Assembly (NCBI RefSeq): GCF_003350535.1
Contig: NZ_QQBB01000013.1
Span: 22,702 to 86,701, forward strand
DNA from: Microvirga subterranea
GTDB lineage: Bacteria > Pseudomonadota > Alphaproteobacteria > Rhizobiales > Beijerinckiaceae
Length of the DNA stretch: 64,000 bases
Reading direction: 5' to 3'
Below are positions 9,508 to 18,606 of the stretch, piece by piece. Numbering within the stretch: position 1 is the stretch's first letter; every line of letters starts with the position of its first letter. The position numbers and the translations under genes were made by a program. Under the pieces are notes generated by a model. The model was not told the DNA's origin. It searched no databases and saw nothing but the letters and a program-made list of their open reading frames with translations.

Positions 9508-10926
9508 TCAGATACACGACATATCCAAGGGTGGCTCGACGCCCTCACGAAGTGGGCTCACATACGGGGTTTCCTGTGTCCTCCGGGCGAGGTCGGCCTT
9601 GGCAGCGATTATCAGGGATGGATCGGTTATCGCGGCCATCCCTGTGGCTGCCATGGCCTTGGCAACATGCACCATCGCCTTGTGCGCCGCCGGCATCTTG
9701 CCCTGGGCTACGACCTGCCAGGTGTGGAACGGCGTACCGATCGCAACCGTCGGCGCGTGCGCCTGAACGGTGGGCACCACCCAGCTCACGTCGCCGATAT
9801 CGGTCGAGCCGATCATGGGCTTGCGCGGCGAGTCGAGAGGTGTCAGGAAATCGGCGAGAGGAGCATCGGTCTTCGGCTGGCCGATCGCCTTGTAGACGGA
9901 TGCGATCTCCTGCTCCGACAGGGTGGCGCGGATCTTGCGGGCGAAGTCGCGGTCGGCGTCGTCGAAGGGCGGCGCTCCGAGTTCCTCCATAGCATTATGC
10001 AGGGCATGTTCGAGCGGCGTGTTCCCGAGCGTGTTCGAGACGGCGCTGACGATGCGCATCTCGACGCTGGTCTCCGTCATGAGGGCGGCACCCTGCGCGA
10101 TCTTGTGCACGCGCTCGACAAGGTCGAGCATGCCCTGGAGATCCATGGCGCGGATCGAGTAGCGCACGCGGGCATAAGCCTGCACCACGTTCGGCGCGAT
10201 GCCACCCGTATCGAGCAGGGCGTAATGCACGCGCGCATCGGGCGGCATGTGCTCGCGCATGTAGTTAACGCCTACATTCATCAACTCGACCGCATCGAGC
10301 GCGCTTCGCCCAAGATGGGGCGAAGCGGCCGCATGAGCGGCGCGGCCCCTGAAGGCGAAGTCGGCGCGCGTGTTGGCGAGCGAAAGGGCCGGCGCGACCT
10401 CCCAGAAGCTGTAGGGATGCCAGGAGATCGCGATATCGGCGTCGTCGAAGGCGCCGGCGCGCACCATGAAGGCCTTGGCCGCGCCACCTTCCTCGGCCGG
10501 GCAGCCGTAATACCGGACGCGGCCCGGGATGCCTTTCTCCGCAAGCCAGTTCTTCAGCGCGACGGCGGCGAGCATCGCGCCGGATCCGAGGAGGTTATGC
10601 CCGCATCCATGTCCATGGCCGCCGGGCTCGATGGGGCGATGCTCCGCCACACCGGCTTCCTGGCTGAGCCCCGGAAGCGCGTCGTACTCGCCGAGAAACG
10701 CGATGACCGGGCCACCTTCGCCGGCTTCGCCGATGACCGCAGTCGGAATGCCGGCGACACCCTCGGTGACGCGAAAGCCCTGGTGGCGCAGTTCCGCGGC
10801 ATGTTCGGCCGCCGAACGCACCTCGGTGTAGCAGACCTCCGGCATCCCCCAGATGCGGTCGCTCAGATCAATGAGGCGGCTCTTCGCAGCATCCACATGC
10901 TGCCAGATCTCGTTTCGGACGTTCAT
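9508..10926 (-). CDS. M20-family amidohydrolase (AbgB/aminobenzoyl-glutamate type)
   Basis: 472-residue metal-dependent amidohydrolase, probably cleaving an N-acyl or peptide bond. Metal-site motifs are GHGHGCGHNLLG (about 102-113) and CPAEEGG (about 142-148), with a dimerisation-domain segment FRGRAAHAAASP and a C-terminal ligand region VAIGTPFHTWQ. The length and the segment FLGEYDALPGLSQ fit the AbgB/M20D branch rather than carboxypeptidase G2. GGAGCAAGAG directly precedes the ATG. It is the last gene of the dpp-like operon, 47 bp after the alpha/beta hydrolase, so imported amides or peptides are the likely substrates (inference). Confidence 0.85.
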   Translation of the reverse strand: MNVRNEIWQHVDAAKSRLIDLSDRIWGMPEVCYTEVRSAAEHAAELRHQGFRVTEGVAGIPTAVIGEAGEGGPVIAFLGEYDALPGLSQEAGVAEHRPIEPGGHGHGCGHNLLGSGAMLAAVALKNWLAEKGIPGRVRYYGCPAEEGGAAKAFMVRAGAFDDADIAISWHPYSFWEVAPALSLANTRADFAFRGRAAHAAASPHLGRSALDAVELMNVGVNYMREHMPPDARVHYALLDTGGIAPNVVQAYARVRYSIRAMDLQGMLDLVERVHKIAQGAALMTETSVEMRIVSAVSNTLGNTPLEHALHNAMEELGAPPFDDADRDFARKIRATLSEQEIASVYKAIGQPKTDAPLADFLTPLDSPRKPMIGSTDIGDVSWVVPTVQAHAPTVAIGTPFHTWQVVAQGKMPAAHKAMVHVAKAMAATGMAAITDPSLIIAAKADLARRTQETPYVSPLREGVEPPLDMSCI

Positions 10927-10973
10927 CTCTTGCTCCAGAATCGGTCGTGAACGGTCGTCGCAGCAATGCCGCT

Positions 10974-11846
10974 CTACAAAGCGCCCACTTCGGCGGTGAT
11001 CAGCTCGTCAGCCGGTGGAATGCGCCCCTCGAACCAATAGGCGGCGGCCGCGCGCGACATGGCGGCCCCGTCATGGCCGACCCCTTCGACGCGGATCAGC
11101 TTCCAATGGAAGGGAAGTCCAAGGCGTTCGGCTTCGCGGCGGGCGAAATCGTAGACGAACTGCGCGCGGGCATAGCGATGCGGCCCCTGCCGCAGGGCCT
11201 CCGCCTGAGCCGGCAGGTTCGGATCGTCGGTGCTGATATCCTGATCGCCCGCGAAGATGTGCATGGGATAGGCGAACCAGCGCGCCATGCTGGCTTCATC
11301 GAGGCCGAGGCCGCCGAGCCCTTCAGGGAAGCTGCGCTCCAGCGTCGGCAACGTGTACCAGCCTGGGTTGCCCGCGATCACGGATTCGAAGAATCCGTGA
11401 TCCTGGGTTGCGAGCATCCGGTGAGCGAATTGTCCTCCGGCCGAGTGACCGAAGAGCCGAGCCTTCGGGCGACGTGTCACGCCACCCTTCTGCAGGGCCG
11501 CGAGGACGCGGGACGGAACGGAGTAGAGCCACTTCTCGAAAGGACGCACGCTTCCGCCGTCCTCGACGACCAGGCCGTTGTTGTAGGATTCGGGGCCTGG
11601 AAAATTCGCATCGGAGAAGGTCGGCGCAGCGATCAGGATCCGGTGCTTCTCCGCGGCGGGAATCCAGAAATCCCGATACTCGTCGCCGTTGCGCAGCATG
11701 CCGTGCTGGACGATGACCACCGGATCGTCGGGGACGTGACTAGCCGGGCGATAGACGTTCACCTCGATCGGTCTGTCGGGGTGGTGAGAATCGACGAAGG
11801 GGAGCGTGCTGCGGCCGATCTCGGGGCTAAGGGTGGTTGTCGTCAT
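10974..11846 (-). CDS. alpha/beta hydrolase in transporter operon
   Basis: 290 residues. It has a Ser nucleophile elbow GHSAGG (about 138-143), the oxyanion-strand motif VIVQHGMLRNGDEYRD near the N-terminus, and a likely catalytic His in VEGVGHDGA near the C-terminus. No signal peptide. Its ATG overlaps the stop of the upstream ATPase gene (ATGA), indicating translational coupling. Together with the M20 amidohydrolase it probably processes what the ABC transporter imports; ester or amide specificity cannot be told from sequence. Confidence 0.8.
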   Translation of the reverse strand: MTTTTLSPEIGRSTLPFVDSHHPDRPIEVNVYRPASHVPDDPVVIVQHGMLRNGDEYRDFWIPAAEKHRILIAAPTFSDANFPGPESYNNGLVVEDGGSVRPFEKWLYSVPSRVLAALQKGGVTRRPKARLFGHSAGGQFAHRMLATQDHGFFESVIAGNPGWYTLPTLERSFPEGLGGLGLDEASMARWFAYPMHIFAGDQDISTDDPNLPAQAEALRQGPHRYARAQFVYDFARREAERLGLPFHWKLIRVEGVGHDGAAMSRAAAAYWFEGRIPPADELITAEVGAL

Positions 11847-12847
11847 GTGTCATCCGAGTTGTGCAAATGGCAGGCGGCGCTGCGCCCGGGAGCGATCTCT
11901 TTCAGGATAGGGCGAACCTCATGGCATTTCGCCATCGCGTGCCCGCAGCGCGGGTGGAAGGGACAGCCGCCGGGCGGCGCGAGAGGAGAGGGCAACTCGC
12001 CCTTGAGCGGTTGAAAAGCACGCTTGCGCCGTGCCGTGGAAGGGCTCGCCGCAATGAGGGCCGCGCTGTAGGGATGGGCCGGTTCGGTGAAGACGGCGGA
12101 GGCCGGCCCGATCTCCACGATGCGCCCGAGATACATGATCGCGACCCGGTCGCTGATATGCCGCACGATTCCAAGGTCATGGCTGACGAACAGGTAGGTC
12201 AGCCCGTGCTTCTCGCGGACGTCCATGAACAGGTTGATGACCTGCGCCTGGATCGAGACGTCGAGCGCGGAGACCGGTTCGTCGCAGACCAGGAAGCCGG
12301 GCTTGACCGCGAGCGCGCGGGCAATGCCGATGCGCTGGCGCTGTCCGCCGGAGAACTGATGCGGATAGCGGTTGCGGTAGGCGACATCGAGGCCGACTTC
12401 CGTCAAGGCCTTGTCGACGGCCGCGTCGATTTCGCTCTTCGGCAGAAGCCCGTGAACCCGCAGCGCCTCTCCGATGATCTTGCGCACCTGCATGCGGGGA
12501 TTGAGGGACGCATAGGGGTCCTGGAACACCATCTGGACCTTGAGGAGATAATCCAGCCTGTCCTTGCCGCGCAGTTCCGCAACGCGTCGTCCTTCGTAAA
12601 CGATGTCTCCGGCGGTGGGCTTGGTGATTCCGGTCGCGGCCCGCGCGAGCGTAGACTTGCCGCAGCCGGATTCACCGACGAGGCTGAGCACCTCGCCGCG
12701 CGTCACGGTGAGATCGACGCCATCGACCGCCTTCAGCACGGGCGGCGGGGGAACGCTTCCGGTCGCGGCAAGGATGCGCTGCGCCAATGTCGCCTTGCTG
12801 CGGAAGTATTTCTTGACGCCGCGCAGCTCGAAGAAGGGTTCGGTCAT
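11843..12847 (-). CDS. dppF: peptide-type ABC transporter ATP-binding protein (DppF/OppF)
   Basis: 334 residues. Walker A is GESGCGKST, the signature is FSGGQRQRIGIARAL, Walker B is FLVCDEPVSALD, the switch is FVSHDLG, and the oligopeptide-transporter C-terminal region contains CPFHPRCGHAM. The start at 12847 (MTEPFFELRGV) overlaps the stop of the previous gene by 4 bp. It powers import by the adjacent permeases; which subfamily substrate (dipeptide, oligopeptide or other) is not decidable, so the symbol marks the family only. Confidence 0.88.
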   Translation of the reverse strand: MTEPFFELRGVKKYFRSKATLAQRILAATGSVPPPPVLKAVDGVDLTVTRGEVLSLVGESGCGKSTLARAATGITKPTAGDIVYEGRRVAELRGKDRLDYLLKVQMVFQDPYASLNPRMQVRKIIGEALRVHGLLPKSEIDAAVDKALTEVGLDVAYRNRYPHQFSGGQRQRIGIARALAVKPGFLVCDEPVSALDVSIQAQVINLFMDVREKHGLTYLFVSHDLGIVRHISDRVAIMYLGRIVEIGPASAVFTEPAHPYSAALIAASPSTARRKRAFQPLKGELPSPLAPPGGCPFHPRCGHAMAKCHEVRPILKEIAPGRSAACHLHNSDDT

Positions 12848-13827
12848 GGGACAGCGCCTTCGGGCACGGGGTTGTGGCAGCGATAGCTCTGCCCGTTGCT
12901 GATGACCTGCGGCGGGGGATCGATCTGCGCGCAGACCGGCAGGGCCCGTTCGCATCGCGGACGGAACGGGCATCCGCTCGGGCGCGCGTCGATGCTGGGC
13001 GCGGCTCCATTGATCTGCCTCAGCCGCTCGCCCGGAGCGACCGTCGCGGCCGAGGAACCGAGCAGGCCGAGCGTGTAGGGATGGCGGGGACGGTCGAGAA
13101 CGTCGTCGACGGTTCCTGTCTCGACGATCCGACCGGCATACATGACGGCGACCCGGTCGGCGAGCTCGGCCACGACGGCGAGGTCGTGCGTGATCCAGAG
13201 GACCGCCGTGCCGGTCTCCCGGCTGAGCTTCTGGACCTCGAACAGGATCTGGCTCTGGATCGTGACGTCGAGCGCCGTCGTCGGCTCGTCGGCGATGATC
13301 AGGTCGGGTCTGTTCAGGAGGGCCGTCGCAATGGCCACGCGCTGGCGCATGCCTCCCGAGAACTCGTGCGGGTACTGCTTCAATCGCGCCTGCGGAGACG
13401 AGATTCCGACCCGGGCCAGGGCGCGGGAGGCTTCATCCATGGCCTCCTGCGTGCTGCAGGGGCGGTGCTCCTGGATGGCCTCGCACATTTGCTCGCCGAT
13501 GGTGAGGACGGGGTTGAGGGTCATCAGCGGATCCTGGAAGATCATCGCGATGCGGTCGCCGCGCAGATGGCGCAGGCGCTCCTCGGTCGCACGCCGCAGA
13601 TCCTCTCCCTTGAACAGGACGTCGCCTGACACGATTTCGCCGGGAGCATCGATCAGCTGGACCAGGGAGAAGCCGGTCACCGACTTGCCAGAGCCGGACT
13701 CGCCCACCAGTCCCACGATTTCGCCGGGCTGCACGACGAGATCGACGCCGTCGACGGCGGGCCATGCTCCTGCGAGATCGTGGAAGACGGTTCTCAGTCC
13801 ACGCACTTCGAGCAACGGGGAGGTCAT
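12844..13827 (-). CDS. dppD: peptide-type ABC transporter ATP-binding protein (DppD/OppD)
   Basis: 327 residues. Walker A is GESGSGKSV, the signature is FSGGMRQRVAIATAL, Walker B is LIIADEPTTALD, the switch is WITHDLAVV, and the C-terminus has the CPFRPRCE motif of oligopeptide importers. I chose ATG 13827 (MTSPLLEVRGL), which overlaps the stop of the permease gene; the open frame extends about 220 codons further upstream but that part is antisense-style shadow of the permease. It forms the second ATPase of a DppBCDF-type importer. Confidence 0.88.
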   Translation of the reverse strand: MTSPLLEVRGLRTVFHDLAGAWPAVDGVDLVVQPGEIVGLVGESGSGKSVTGFSLVQLIDAPGEIVSGDVLFKGEDLRRATEERLRHLRGDRIAMIFQDPLMTLNPVLTIGEQMCEAIQEHRPCSTQEAMDEASRALARVGISSPQARLKQYPHEFSGGMRQRVAIATALLNRPDLIIADEPTTALDVTIQSQILFEVQKLSRETGTAVLWITHDLAVVAELADRVAVMYAGRIVETGTVDDVLDRPRHPYTLGLLGSSAATVAPGERLRQINGAAPSIDARPSGCPFRPRCERALPVCAQIDPPPQVISNGQSYRCHNPVPEGAVP

Positions 13828-14732
13828 TGGCCCCTCACATTGAAGCTGCGGCGCAGGCGCTCGCCCACGAGGTTGAGCGACATGATCAGCAGCACGAGGG
13901 CGATGCCCGGAAAGGCCGCGATCCAATATTCGCCCGAGAGCAGGAACTCGAACCCGTTGGCGATCAGAAGCCCCAGGGAGGGTTGCGTCACCGGAACGCC
14001 GACGCCGAGGAAGGACAGGGTGGCTTCCAGCGTGATCGCGCCCGCGATGCTGATCGTCGAGACGACGAGAACGGAGCTGATGGAATTGGGCAGGAGATGC
14101 GCCAGCATGATGTGGCGCGTCGGCAGGCCGAAATTGACGGCCGCCTCGATGTATTCCTTGCGCCGCTCGACGAGAGCCGCCGCGCGCATCAGGCGGGCAT
14201 ATTGCGCCCATTGCACCAGAATGATGGCGATGATCACCTTGTCGACGCCGCGTCCGATGGAGGCAAGCAGCACGAGGGCGATCAGGATCGACGGGAAGCC
14301 GAGCATGAAATCGACGACGCGCATGATCGCCGCATCGACGGCTCCGCCGAACTGGGCCGCGACGAGTCCGGCGAGAACCCCGATGGCGAGCGCGCCCGCA
14401 GTGGATGTCAGGCCGACCAGAAGGCTGGTCCGCAGCCCGTACAGGATGGCGCTGAGCATGTCGCGGCCCTGCGCGTCGGTGCCGAGCCAATAGGTGATGC
14501 CGGTCATACCCTGCGCGCCGGGCTCCAGGCGATTGTCCATCACGCTCAGGGAGGCGAGGTCGTGCGGATTCTGCGGCGCGATGAAGGGAGCCAGCAGCGC
14601 GAGCAGCAGGAGAACCCCGAGGAGGATGACCGCGCCCCGTGTCGTGGGACGGCTTTTGATCCGGCGCAGAACCTTGTGGCGCAGCGCCGTGTCGGCATCG
14701 GCCGCCACGGGTGCCGTCTTCGAGGCGATCAT
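13824..14732 (-). CDS. dppC: peptide-type ABC transporter permease (DppC)
   Basis: 302-residue inner-membrane permease. It has an N-terminal cytoplasmic tail and first membrane segment near 35-55 (ILLGVLLLLALLAPFIAPQN), followed by LGTDAQGRDMLSAILYG, typical of DppC/OppC. The remaining membrane segments surround an EAA-like loop with EAAVNFGLPTRHIMLAHLLP. The start overlaps the end of the preceding permease frame by 4 bp. With DppB it forms the translocation path. Confidence 0.9.
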   Translation of the reverse strand: MIASKTAPVAADADTALRHKVLRRIKSRPTTRGAVILLGVLLLLALLAPFIAPQNPHDLASLSVMDNRLEPGAQGMTGITYWLGTDAQGRDMLSAILYGLRTSLLVGLTSTAGALAIGVLAGLVAAQFGGAVDAAIMRVVDFMLGFPSILIALVLLASIGRGVDKVIIAIILVQWAQYARLMRAAALVERRKEYIEAAVNFGLPTRHIMLAHLLPNSISSVLVVSTISIAGAITLEATLSFLGVGVPVTQPSLGLLIANGFEFLLSGEYWIAAFPGIALVLLIMSLNLVGERLRRSFNVRGQ

Positions 14733-15706
14733 GCCATTTCTCCCGTCAGCTTCACGCGGGGATCGAGCGCCGCGTAGAGAATGTCGACGAGGAAGTTCAC
14801 GGCGACGAAAAGGAGCGTTGCGAGCATCACGTAGGCGACGACGACGGGACGATCCAGCTGATAGATGCTGTCGATGAGAAGCTTGCCCATGCCCGGCCAG
14901 GCGAACACGGTCTCGGTGATGGTCGAGAAGGCGACGAGGCTTCCGAATTCCATGCCGGCGACCGTCACGACGGGAATGAGGATGTTGCGCAGCACATGCC
15001 GCCCGATGATGCGCTTGCGGCGCACGCCCTTGGCGCGAGCGTATTTGACGTAGTCCTGCGTCATCGCCTCCGTGGTTCCCGCCGCCACGAGGCGAATCAT
15101 CAGGGCCATGTTAGGAATGGCGAGGTTCAATGCGGGCAGGGCAAGATGCTTGAGACCATCGAGCGTCAGCAGGCTCGTCGGGATTCCGAGCACGGAAACC
15201 GTCTCTCCGCGTCCCGCCGTCGGCAGCCAGCCGAGGAAGACGCTGAAGAGCAGGATGAGCATCATGCCCTTCCAGAAGCTCGGAAGGGAGAAGCCGAGAA
15301 TCGTCCCAGCCATGATGGCGCGGCTGGGACGGCTCTCGGGATTGAGACCGGCCAGGAGGCCGAGAGGAATGCCGATGATCGCGGCAAGGCTCATGGCCAG
15401 GAGAACGAGTTCGAAGGTGGCCGGCAGCCGTGCCAGGATCAGGTCCACCGCCGGAACGCCATGGACGAAGGAAAGTCCGAGATCGCCTTTCAGGGCTTTG
15501 CCCAGGAAGCCGAGATATTGCTGCCACACGGGCAGGTCGAGGCCCAGGCGCTGGATCATCGCCGTGCGTTCGGCGGCGCTGACCTGCGGCGGGACCAGTA
15601 GTTCGATCGGGTCTCCGATGCCGTAGACGGCGAGGAAGACCACGACGGAAACCGCGAGCAGAACCAGGACGCTCTGGATCAGACGTTGCAGGATGTAGGC
15701 CGTCAT
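14729..15706 (-). CDS. dppB: peptide-type ABC transporter permease (DppB)
   Basis: 325-residue inner-membrane permease. The N-terminus MTAYILQRLIQSVLVLLAVS is the characteristic DppB/OppB start, and the EAA-like loop YVKYARAKGVRRKRIIGRH is present. About six membrane segments. It lies 42 bp after the substrate-binding-protein gene and overlaps the next permease by 4 bp (ATGA). The permease pair is complete and shows no damage. Confidence 0.9.
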   Translation of the reverse strand: MTAYILQRLIQSVLVLLAVSVVVFLAVYGIGDPIELLVPPQVSAAERTAMIQRLGLDLPVWQQYLGFLGKALKGDLGLSFVHGVPAVDLILARLPATFELVLLAMSLAAIIGIPLGLLAGLNPESRPSRAIMAGTILGFSLPSFWKGMMLILLFSVFLGWLPTAGRGETVSVLGIPTSLLTLDGLKHLALPALNLAIPNMALMIRLVAAGTTEAMTQDYVKYARAKGVRRKRIIGRHVLRNILIPVVTVAGMEFGSLVAFSTITETVFAWPGMGKLLIDSIYQLDRPVVVAYVMLATLLFVAVNFLVDILYAALDPRVKLTGEMA

Positions 15707-15748
15707 GGGAGGCGTTCCGATCTGCTCGCGGCTTCGTTCAGGGCTTGC

Positions 15749-17359
15749 TTACTTCGCGGGCTTGACCTGCATGGCCATCGTGAACTGGTCCGCGCGGCCG
15801 GTATATTTCAGGTTCGCCTTGTAGGCCCAGATCGTGCTCTCGAAATGCAGCGGGATGAATGCGCCGCCTTCGATAACCCTCGTTCCGGCCTGCTTGAGAA
15901 TCTCCGCGCGCTTGGCGTCGTCGAGGGTCACGATGGCCCTGCGGATCAGCTTGTCGAATTCGGGATCGCTGTAGCCGCCGTAGTTCGAACCGCCGATGGT
16001 CTTCGCCTCGTCCGGCGTCGCCGGCCACTGGCGCAGGAAGGACGAGGCCTCACCGCTCGTGGAGCCCCAGCCGCCGAGGGCCACGCTGAACTCCTTCTTG
16101 GAACGGCGCGGGAAGTAGATGGCGCGGGCCATCGCGTCCACTTCGGAGCGGATGCCGACCTGTGTCAGGTACTGCGCGACGGCCTGCGTGATCTGGCTGT
16201 CGTTGATGTAACGGTCATTGGTCGTCGACAGGGAGAGCTGGAATCCGTTGGGGTAGCCGGCCTCGGCGAGGAGCTTCTTCGCCGCGGCCGGGTCGTAGGC
16301 AAGCTTCGGCGGATTTTCCAATGCGCCGAACATGCCGTTGGGCAGGAACTGGTAGGCCGGCTCGGCAGCCCCGTCCATGATACGCTTGATGATGGCGTCA
16401 CGGTCGATGGCGAGCGACATCGCCTTGCGCACGCGCGGATCCTTCAGCGGGTTCTTGCCGTTCTCGGCCTTCACGAACGGGCTCGGCTCACGCTCCACAT
16501 CGAGCTGGAAGTAGATGACGCGCGTCGAGGGCGTGATCACGTAGCCGAAGCGCTTGTCGTCCTTGATTCGGGCCACGTCGCGCGCCGCCGGGTTCTCGAT
16601 CACGTCGTAGTCTCCGGCAAGCAGGCCTGCCAGGCGCGGACCGGCATTGGGGACCGGCACGAAGGTCACGTTGGCCCAGGGCTCCGCCTGACCCCAGTAC
16701 TTGTCGTTGCGTTCGAGCTCGACGCTCGTGCCCTTCGTGTAACTCTTGAACTTGTAGGGGCCCGTGCCGATCGCGAGCTTGCCGTCGTTGAAGTCGCCGA
16801 CGACGGGCCATGCTCCGGTGACGCCGCAATTCTTCGCCACATCGAAGGAGAGCTTGTCATGCGGAAGAACGGACGAGCTCAGGATGGCGATGCTGGACAG
16901 GAAGTTCGGCAGCAGCGGGTCCGGCGCCTTCGTGGTGATGACAATGGTGTGCGGATCCGGTGCCTCGACAGCCGTGAAGTTGCCCGTGATGTCGGCGAAC
17001 GAGCCCGCGATCGCTGTCTCGTTCTTCAGCGTGCGGCAGAAGCTGAAGATCACGTCGTCGGCGGTGAAGGGCTGGCCATTGGAGAAGGTCACGCCTTGGC
17101 GGAGCTTGAAGGTCCACCGATTCTGGCCGTCGTTCTCCCAGGAGGTCGCAAGGTTCGGCAGAACTTTCTGCTGTTCGTCCTGCTTGGTCAATCCGTCGAA
17201 GATATGAGCCGCCAACGCATTGTTTGGCGTCAGATCATGATAGTGTGGGTCGATCGCGGTCGGCTCCGAGCTGAGCGCAATCTTGAGGGACTGTGCCCAT
17301 GCGGGAGCACTGAGCAGGCAGGTGCTGGCGACGAAGGCAAATATGAGTGGACGGCGCAT
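15749..17359 (-). CDS. dppA: peptide-type ABC transporter substrate-binding protein
   Basis: 536-residue periplasmic solute-binding protein of the SBP_bac_5 family. A Sec signal peptide MRRPLIFAFVASTCLLSAPA ends in AWAQ. The family block FKLRQGVTFSNGQPFTADDV lies near residues 85-104, and DPRVRKAMSLAIDRDAII near 308-325. It leads the seven-gene minus-strand operon and is divergent from an RpiR-SIS regulator across a 94-bp interval. SBP_bac_5 proteins bind peptides but also opines, nickel chelates and glycosides; the downstream M20 enzyme favours an amide or peptide. Confidence 0.88.
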   Translation of the reverse strand: MRRPLIFAFVASTCLLSAPAWAQSLKIALSSEPTAIDPHYHDLTPNNALAAHIFDGLTKQDEQQKVLPNLATSWENDGQNRWTFKLRQGVTFSNGQPFTADDVIFSFCRTLKNETAIAGSFADITGNFTAVEAPDPHTIVITTKAPDPLLPNFLSSIAILSSSVLPHDKLSFDVAKNCGVTGAWPVVGDFNDGKLAIGTGPYKFKSYTKGTSVELERNDKYWGQAEPWANVTFVPVPNAGPRLAGLLAGDYDVIENPAARDVARIKDDKRFGYVITPSTRVIYFQLDVEREPSPFVKAENGKNPLKDPRVRKAMSLAIDRDAIIKRIMDGAAEPAYQFLPNGMFGALENPPKLAYDPAAAKKLLAEAGYPNGFQLSLSTTNDRYINDSQITQAVAQYLTQVGIRSEVDAMARAIYFPRRSKKEFSVALGGWGSTSGEASSFLRQWPATPDEAKTIGGSNYGGYSDPEFDKLIRRAIVTLDDAKRAEILKQAGTRVIEGGAFIPLHFESTIWAYKANLKYTGRADQFTMAMQVKPAK

Positions 17360-17401
17360 TGAATCTCTCCGGTTCCCTTGGTAGCTGCCTTTTGACAGAT
17401 T

Positions 17402-17431
17402 TATTTTCTCAGATTAAAAATCATGAAAATA
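17402..17431. promoter_or_regulatory. candidate RpiR operator in divergent promoter region
   Basis: Inverted repeat TATTTTC (17402-17408), 16-bp spacer, GAAAATA (17425-17431), in the AT-rich 94-bp interval between the importer operon and the RpiR gene. RpiR-type regulators bind inverted repeats in such positions. Assignment is by symmetry and location only. Confidence 0.4.
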
Positions 17432-17453
17432 TCCTAACGTCAATCAGTCTGGA

Positions 17454-18332
17454 GTGCCCTTGTCTCAAGCTCTGAAGCCGACAACGGATTTGGCTCACCG
17501 CATCGCGATCGTTTACGCCTCGCTCAGCGAAGCGCATCGCCGCGCGGCGGACTTCGTGCTTCAGCATCCTCTTGAGACGGCGACGATGACGATCGAGGGT
17601 TTCGCGGAGCGCAGCGGCGCCTCAACGGCGACGGTGACACGCTTCGTCCGCTCTCTGGGTTACGCGGGCTACGGCGAGTTCCGGGCGGCGCTCTCCGAGG
17701 CGCTGCGACTGGCGATGGCCCCCGTCGACAGTTTCGCCGATGCCCACAGCACGAAAGGCTCCGCCTTCGCGACCTTCGTGACATCTCTCAAGGATCAGGC
17801 TGCCAACCTGGACGAGACCCTCGCGGCCGTCGACGAGGAAACCTGCTCCCGGGCCATGGACGTCCTGTTGTGCGCCCGTCGTATCTTCATCGTCGGATCC
17901 GGGGCAAGCCACCATGTGGCGGCGCATCTGGATGAAGGATTGACACTCTATCTCGATGCGAACGTCATCTTCGCATCGTCCCGCGGAGGCGCTGAAAAAG
18001 CGGTCCGGCACCTGATGAATGTGGGACCGGATGATCTCGTGCTGGCCATCTCTCTTCCGCGCTATTCACGGGGAACCGTCGATCTGGCGAAACTCGCCAA
18101 GAACCGTGGGGCGACGATCATGGCCCTGACGGACGGGCCGAGTTCGCCGCTTGTCCCTATCGCCGACATCACCCTCTTCGCTCCGGCAAGGAACCGGCTG
18201 CTGCCGAATTCGCCGACCGCTGCCTTCGCACTTGCCGATGCCATCGTTGCTGCGGTGGCCCGGGAGCGACCCGATGCCGTCGAGGCCTTAAAAGAACTCA
18301 GTGAAAGTCTTCTCTGGACGTTCTATCAGTGA
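17454..18332 (+). CDS. MurR/RpiR-family regulator with SIS domain
   Basis: 292 residues. The N-terminal HTH_6 domain (about 10-80) includes TIEGFAERSGASTATVTRFV; the SIS sugar-phosphate-binding domain (about 125-260) contains IFIVGSGASHHVAAHL. GTG 17454 is used here; the in-frame TTG at 17460 has better spacing from GGAG and may be the real start. It is transcribed away from the importer operon and probably represses it until a phosphorylated or amino-sugar-like ligand binds. This hints that the imported compound may carry a sugar (inference). Confidence 0.88.
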   Translation: MPLSQALKPTTDLAHRIAIVYASLSEAHRRAADFVLQHPLETATMTIEGFAERSGASTATVTRFVRSLGYAGYGEFRAALSEALRLAMAPVDSFADAHSTKGSAFATFVTSLKDQAANLDETLAAVDEETCSRAMDVLLCARRIFIVGSGASHHVAAHLDEGLTLYLDANVIFASSRGGAEKAVRHLMNVGPDDLVLAISLPRYSRGTVDLAKLAKNRGATIMALTDGPSSPLVPIADITLFAPARNRLLPNSPTAAFALADAIVAAVARERPDAVEALKELSESLLWTFYQ

Positions 18333-18463
18333 CTATTTGGCGTGTAACCGCTCAGATGCATAATTTTATCATCCAGAATAGCTACTGTAGTGCTCTCCGA
18401 CTGAACGTTGACTTTTCTGGGAACTCGCTGACGAATGCGGATAGACCTGAAGACCTGCGACAA

Positions 18464-18572
18464 AGGACTGCTCTTGGCACAGGGCTGACCTTAGCCGTAC
18501 CTCCGCAGTTGCTGGGTAAGCGGACCTTCACATGGCCACGCTTAACGGCTCAGAATGATCCTGAAGCGACGT
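18464..18572. repeat. 109-bp dispersed intergenic repeat, copy C
   Basis: Third ungapped copy, matching 5498-5606 and 9029-9137. It shares TCCGCAGT, GCTGGGTAAGCGGACCTTCA and CTTAACGGCTCAG-type blocks. It lies in the 274-bp interval 18333-18606, between the convergent RpiR and kdpE-like genes; the rest of the interval holds nothing I recognise. Confidence 0.75.
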
Positions 18573-18606
18573 TTCGCAACGCAAAATGTGGTGTGGATTG
18601 GCACCC

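Noticed and set aside
9490..10950. 486-codon plus-strand frame
   Set aside because: Antisense to the M20 gene, which has clear metal-site motifs and a good ribosome site; the plus frame has no recognisable domain.
13828..14490. N-terminal extension of the DppD-type ATPase
   Set aside because: It overlaps the permease gene in another frame and shows no conserved features; the ATG at 13827 gives the normal length.
15686..17362. 558-codon plus-strand frame
   Set aside because: Antisense to the solute-binding protein, whose signal peptide and family blocks are clear.
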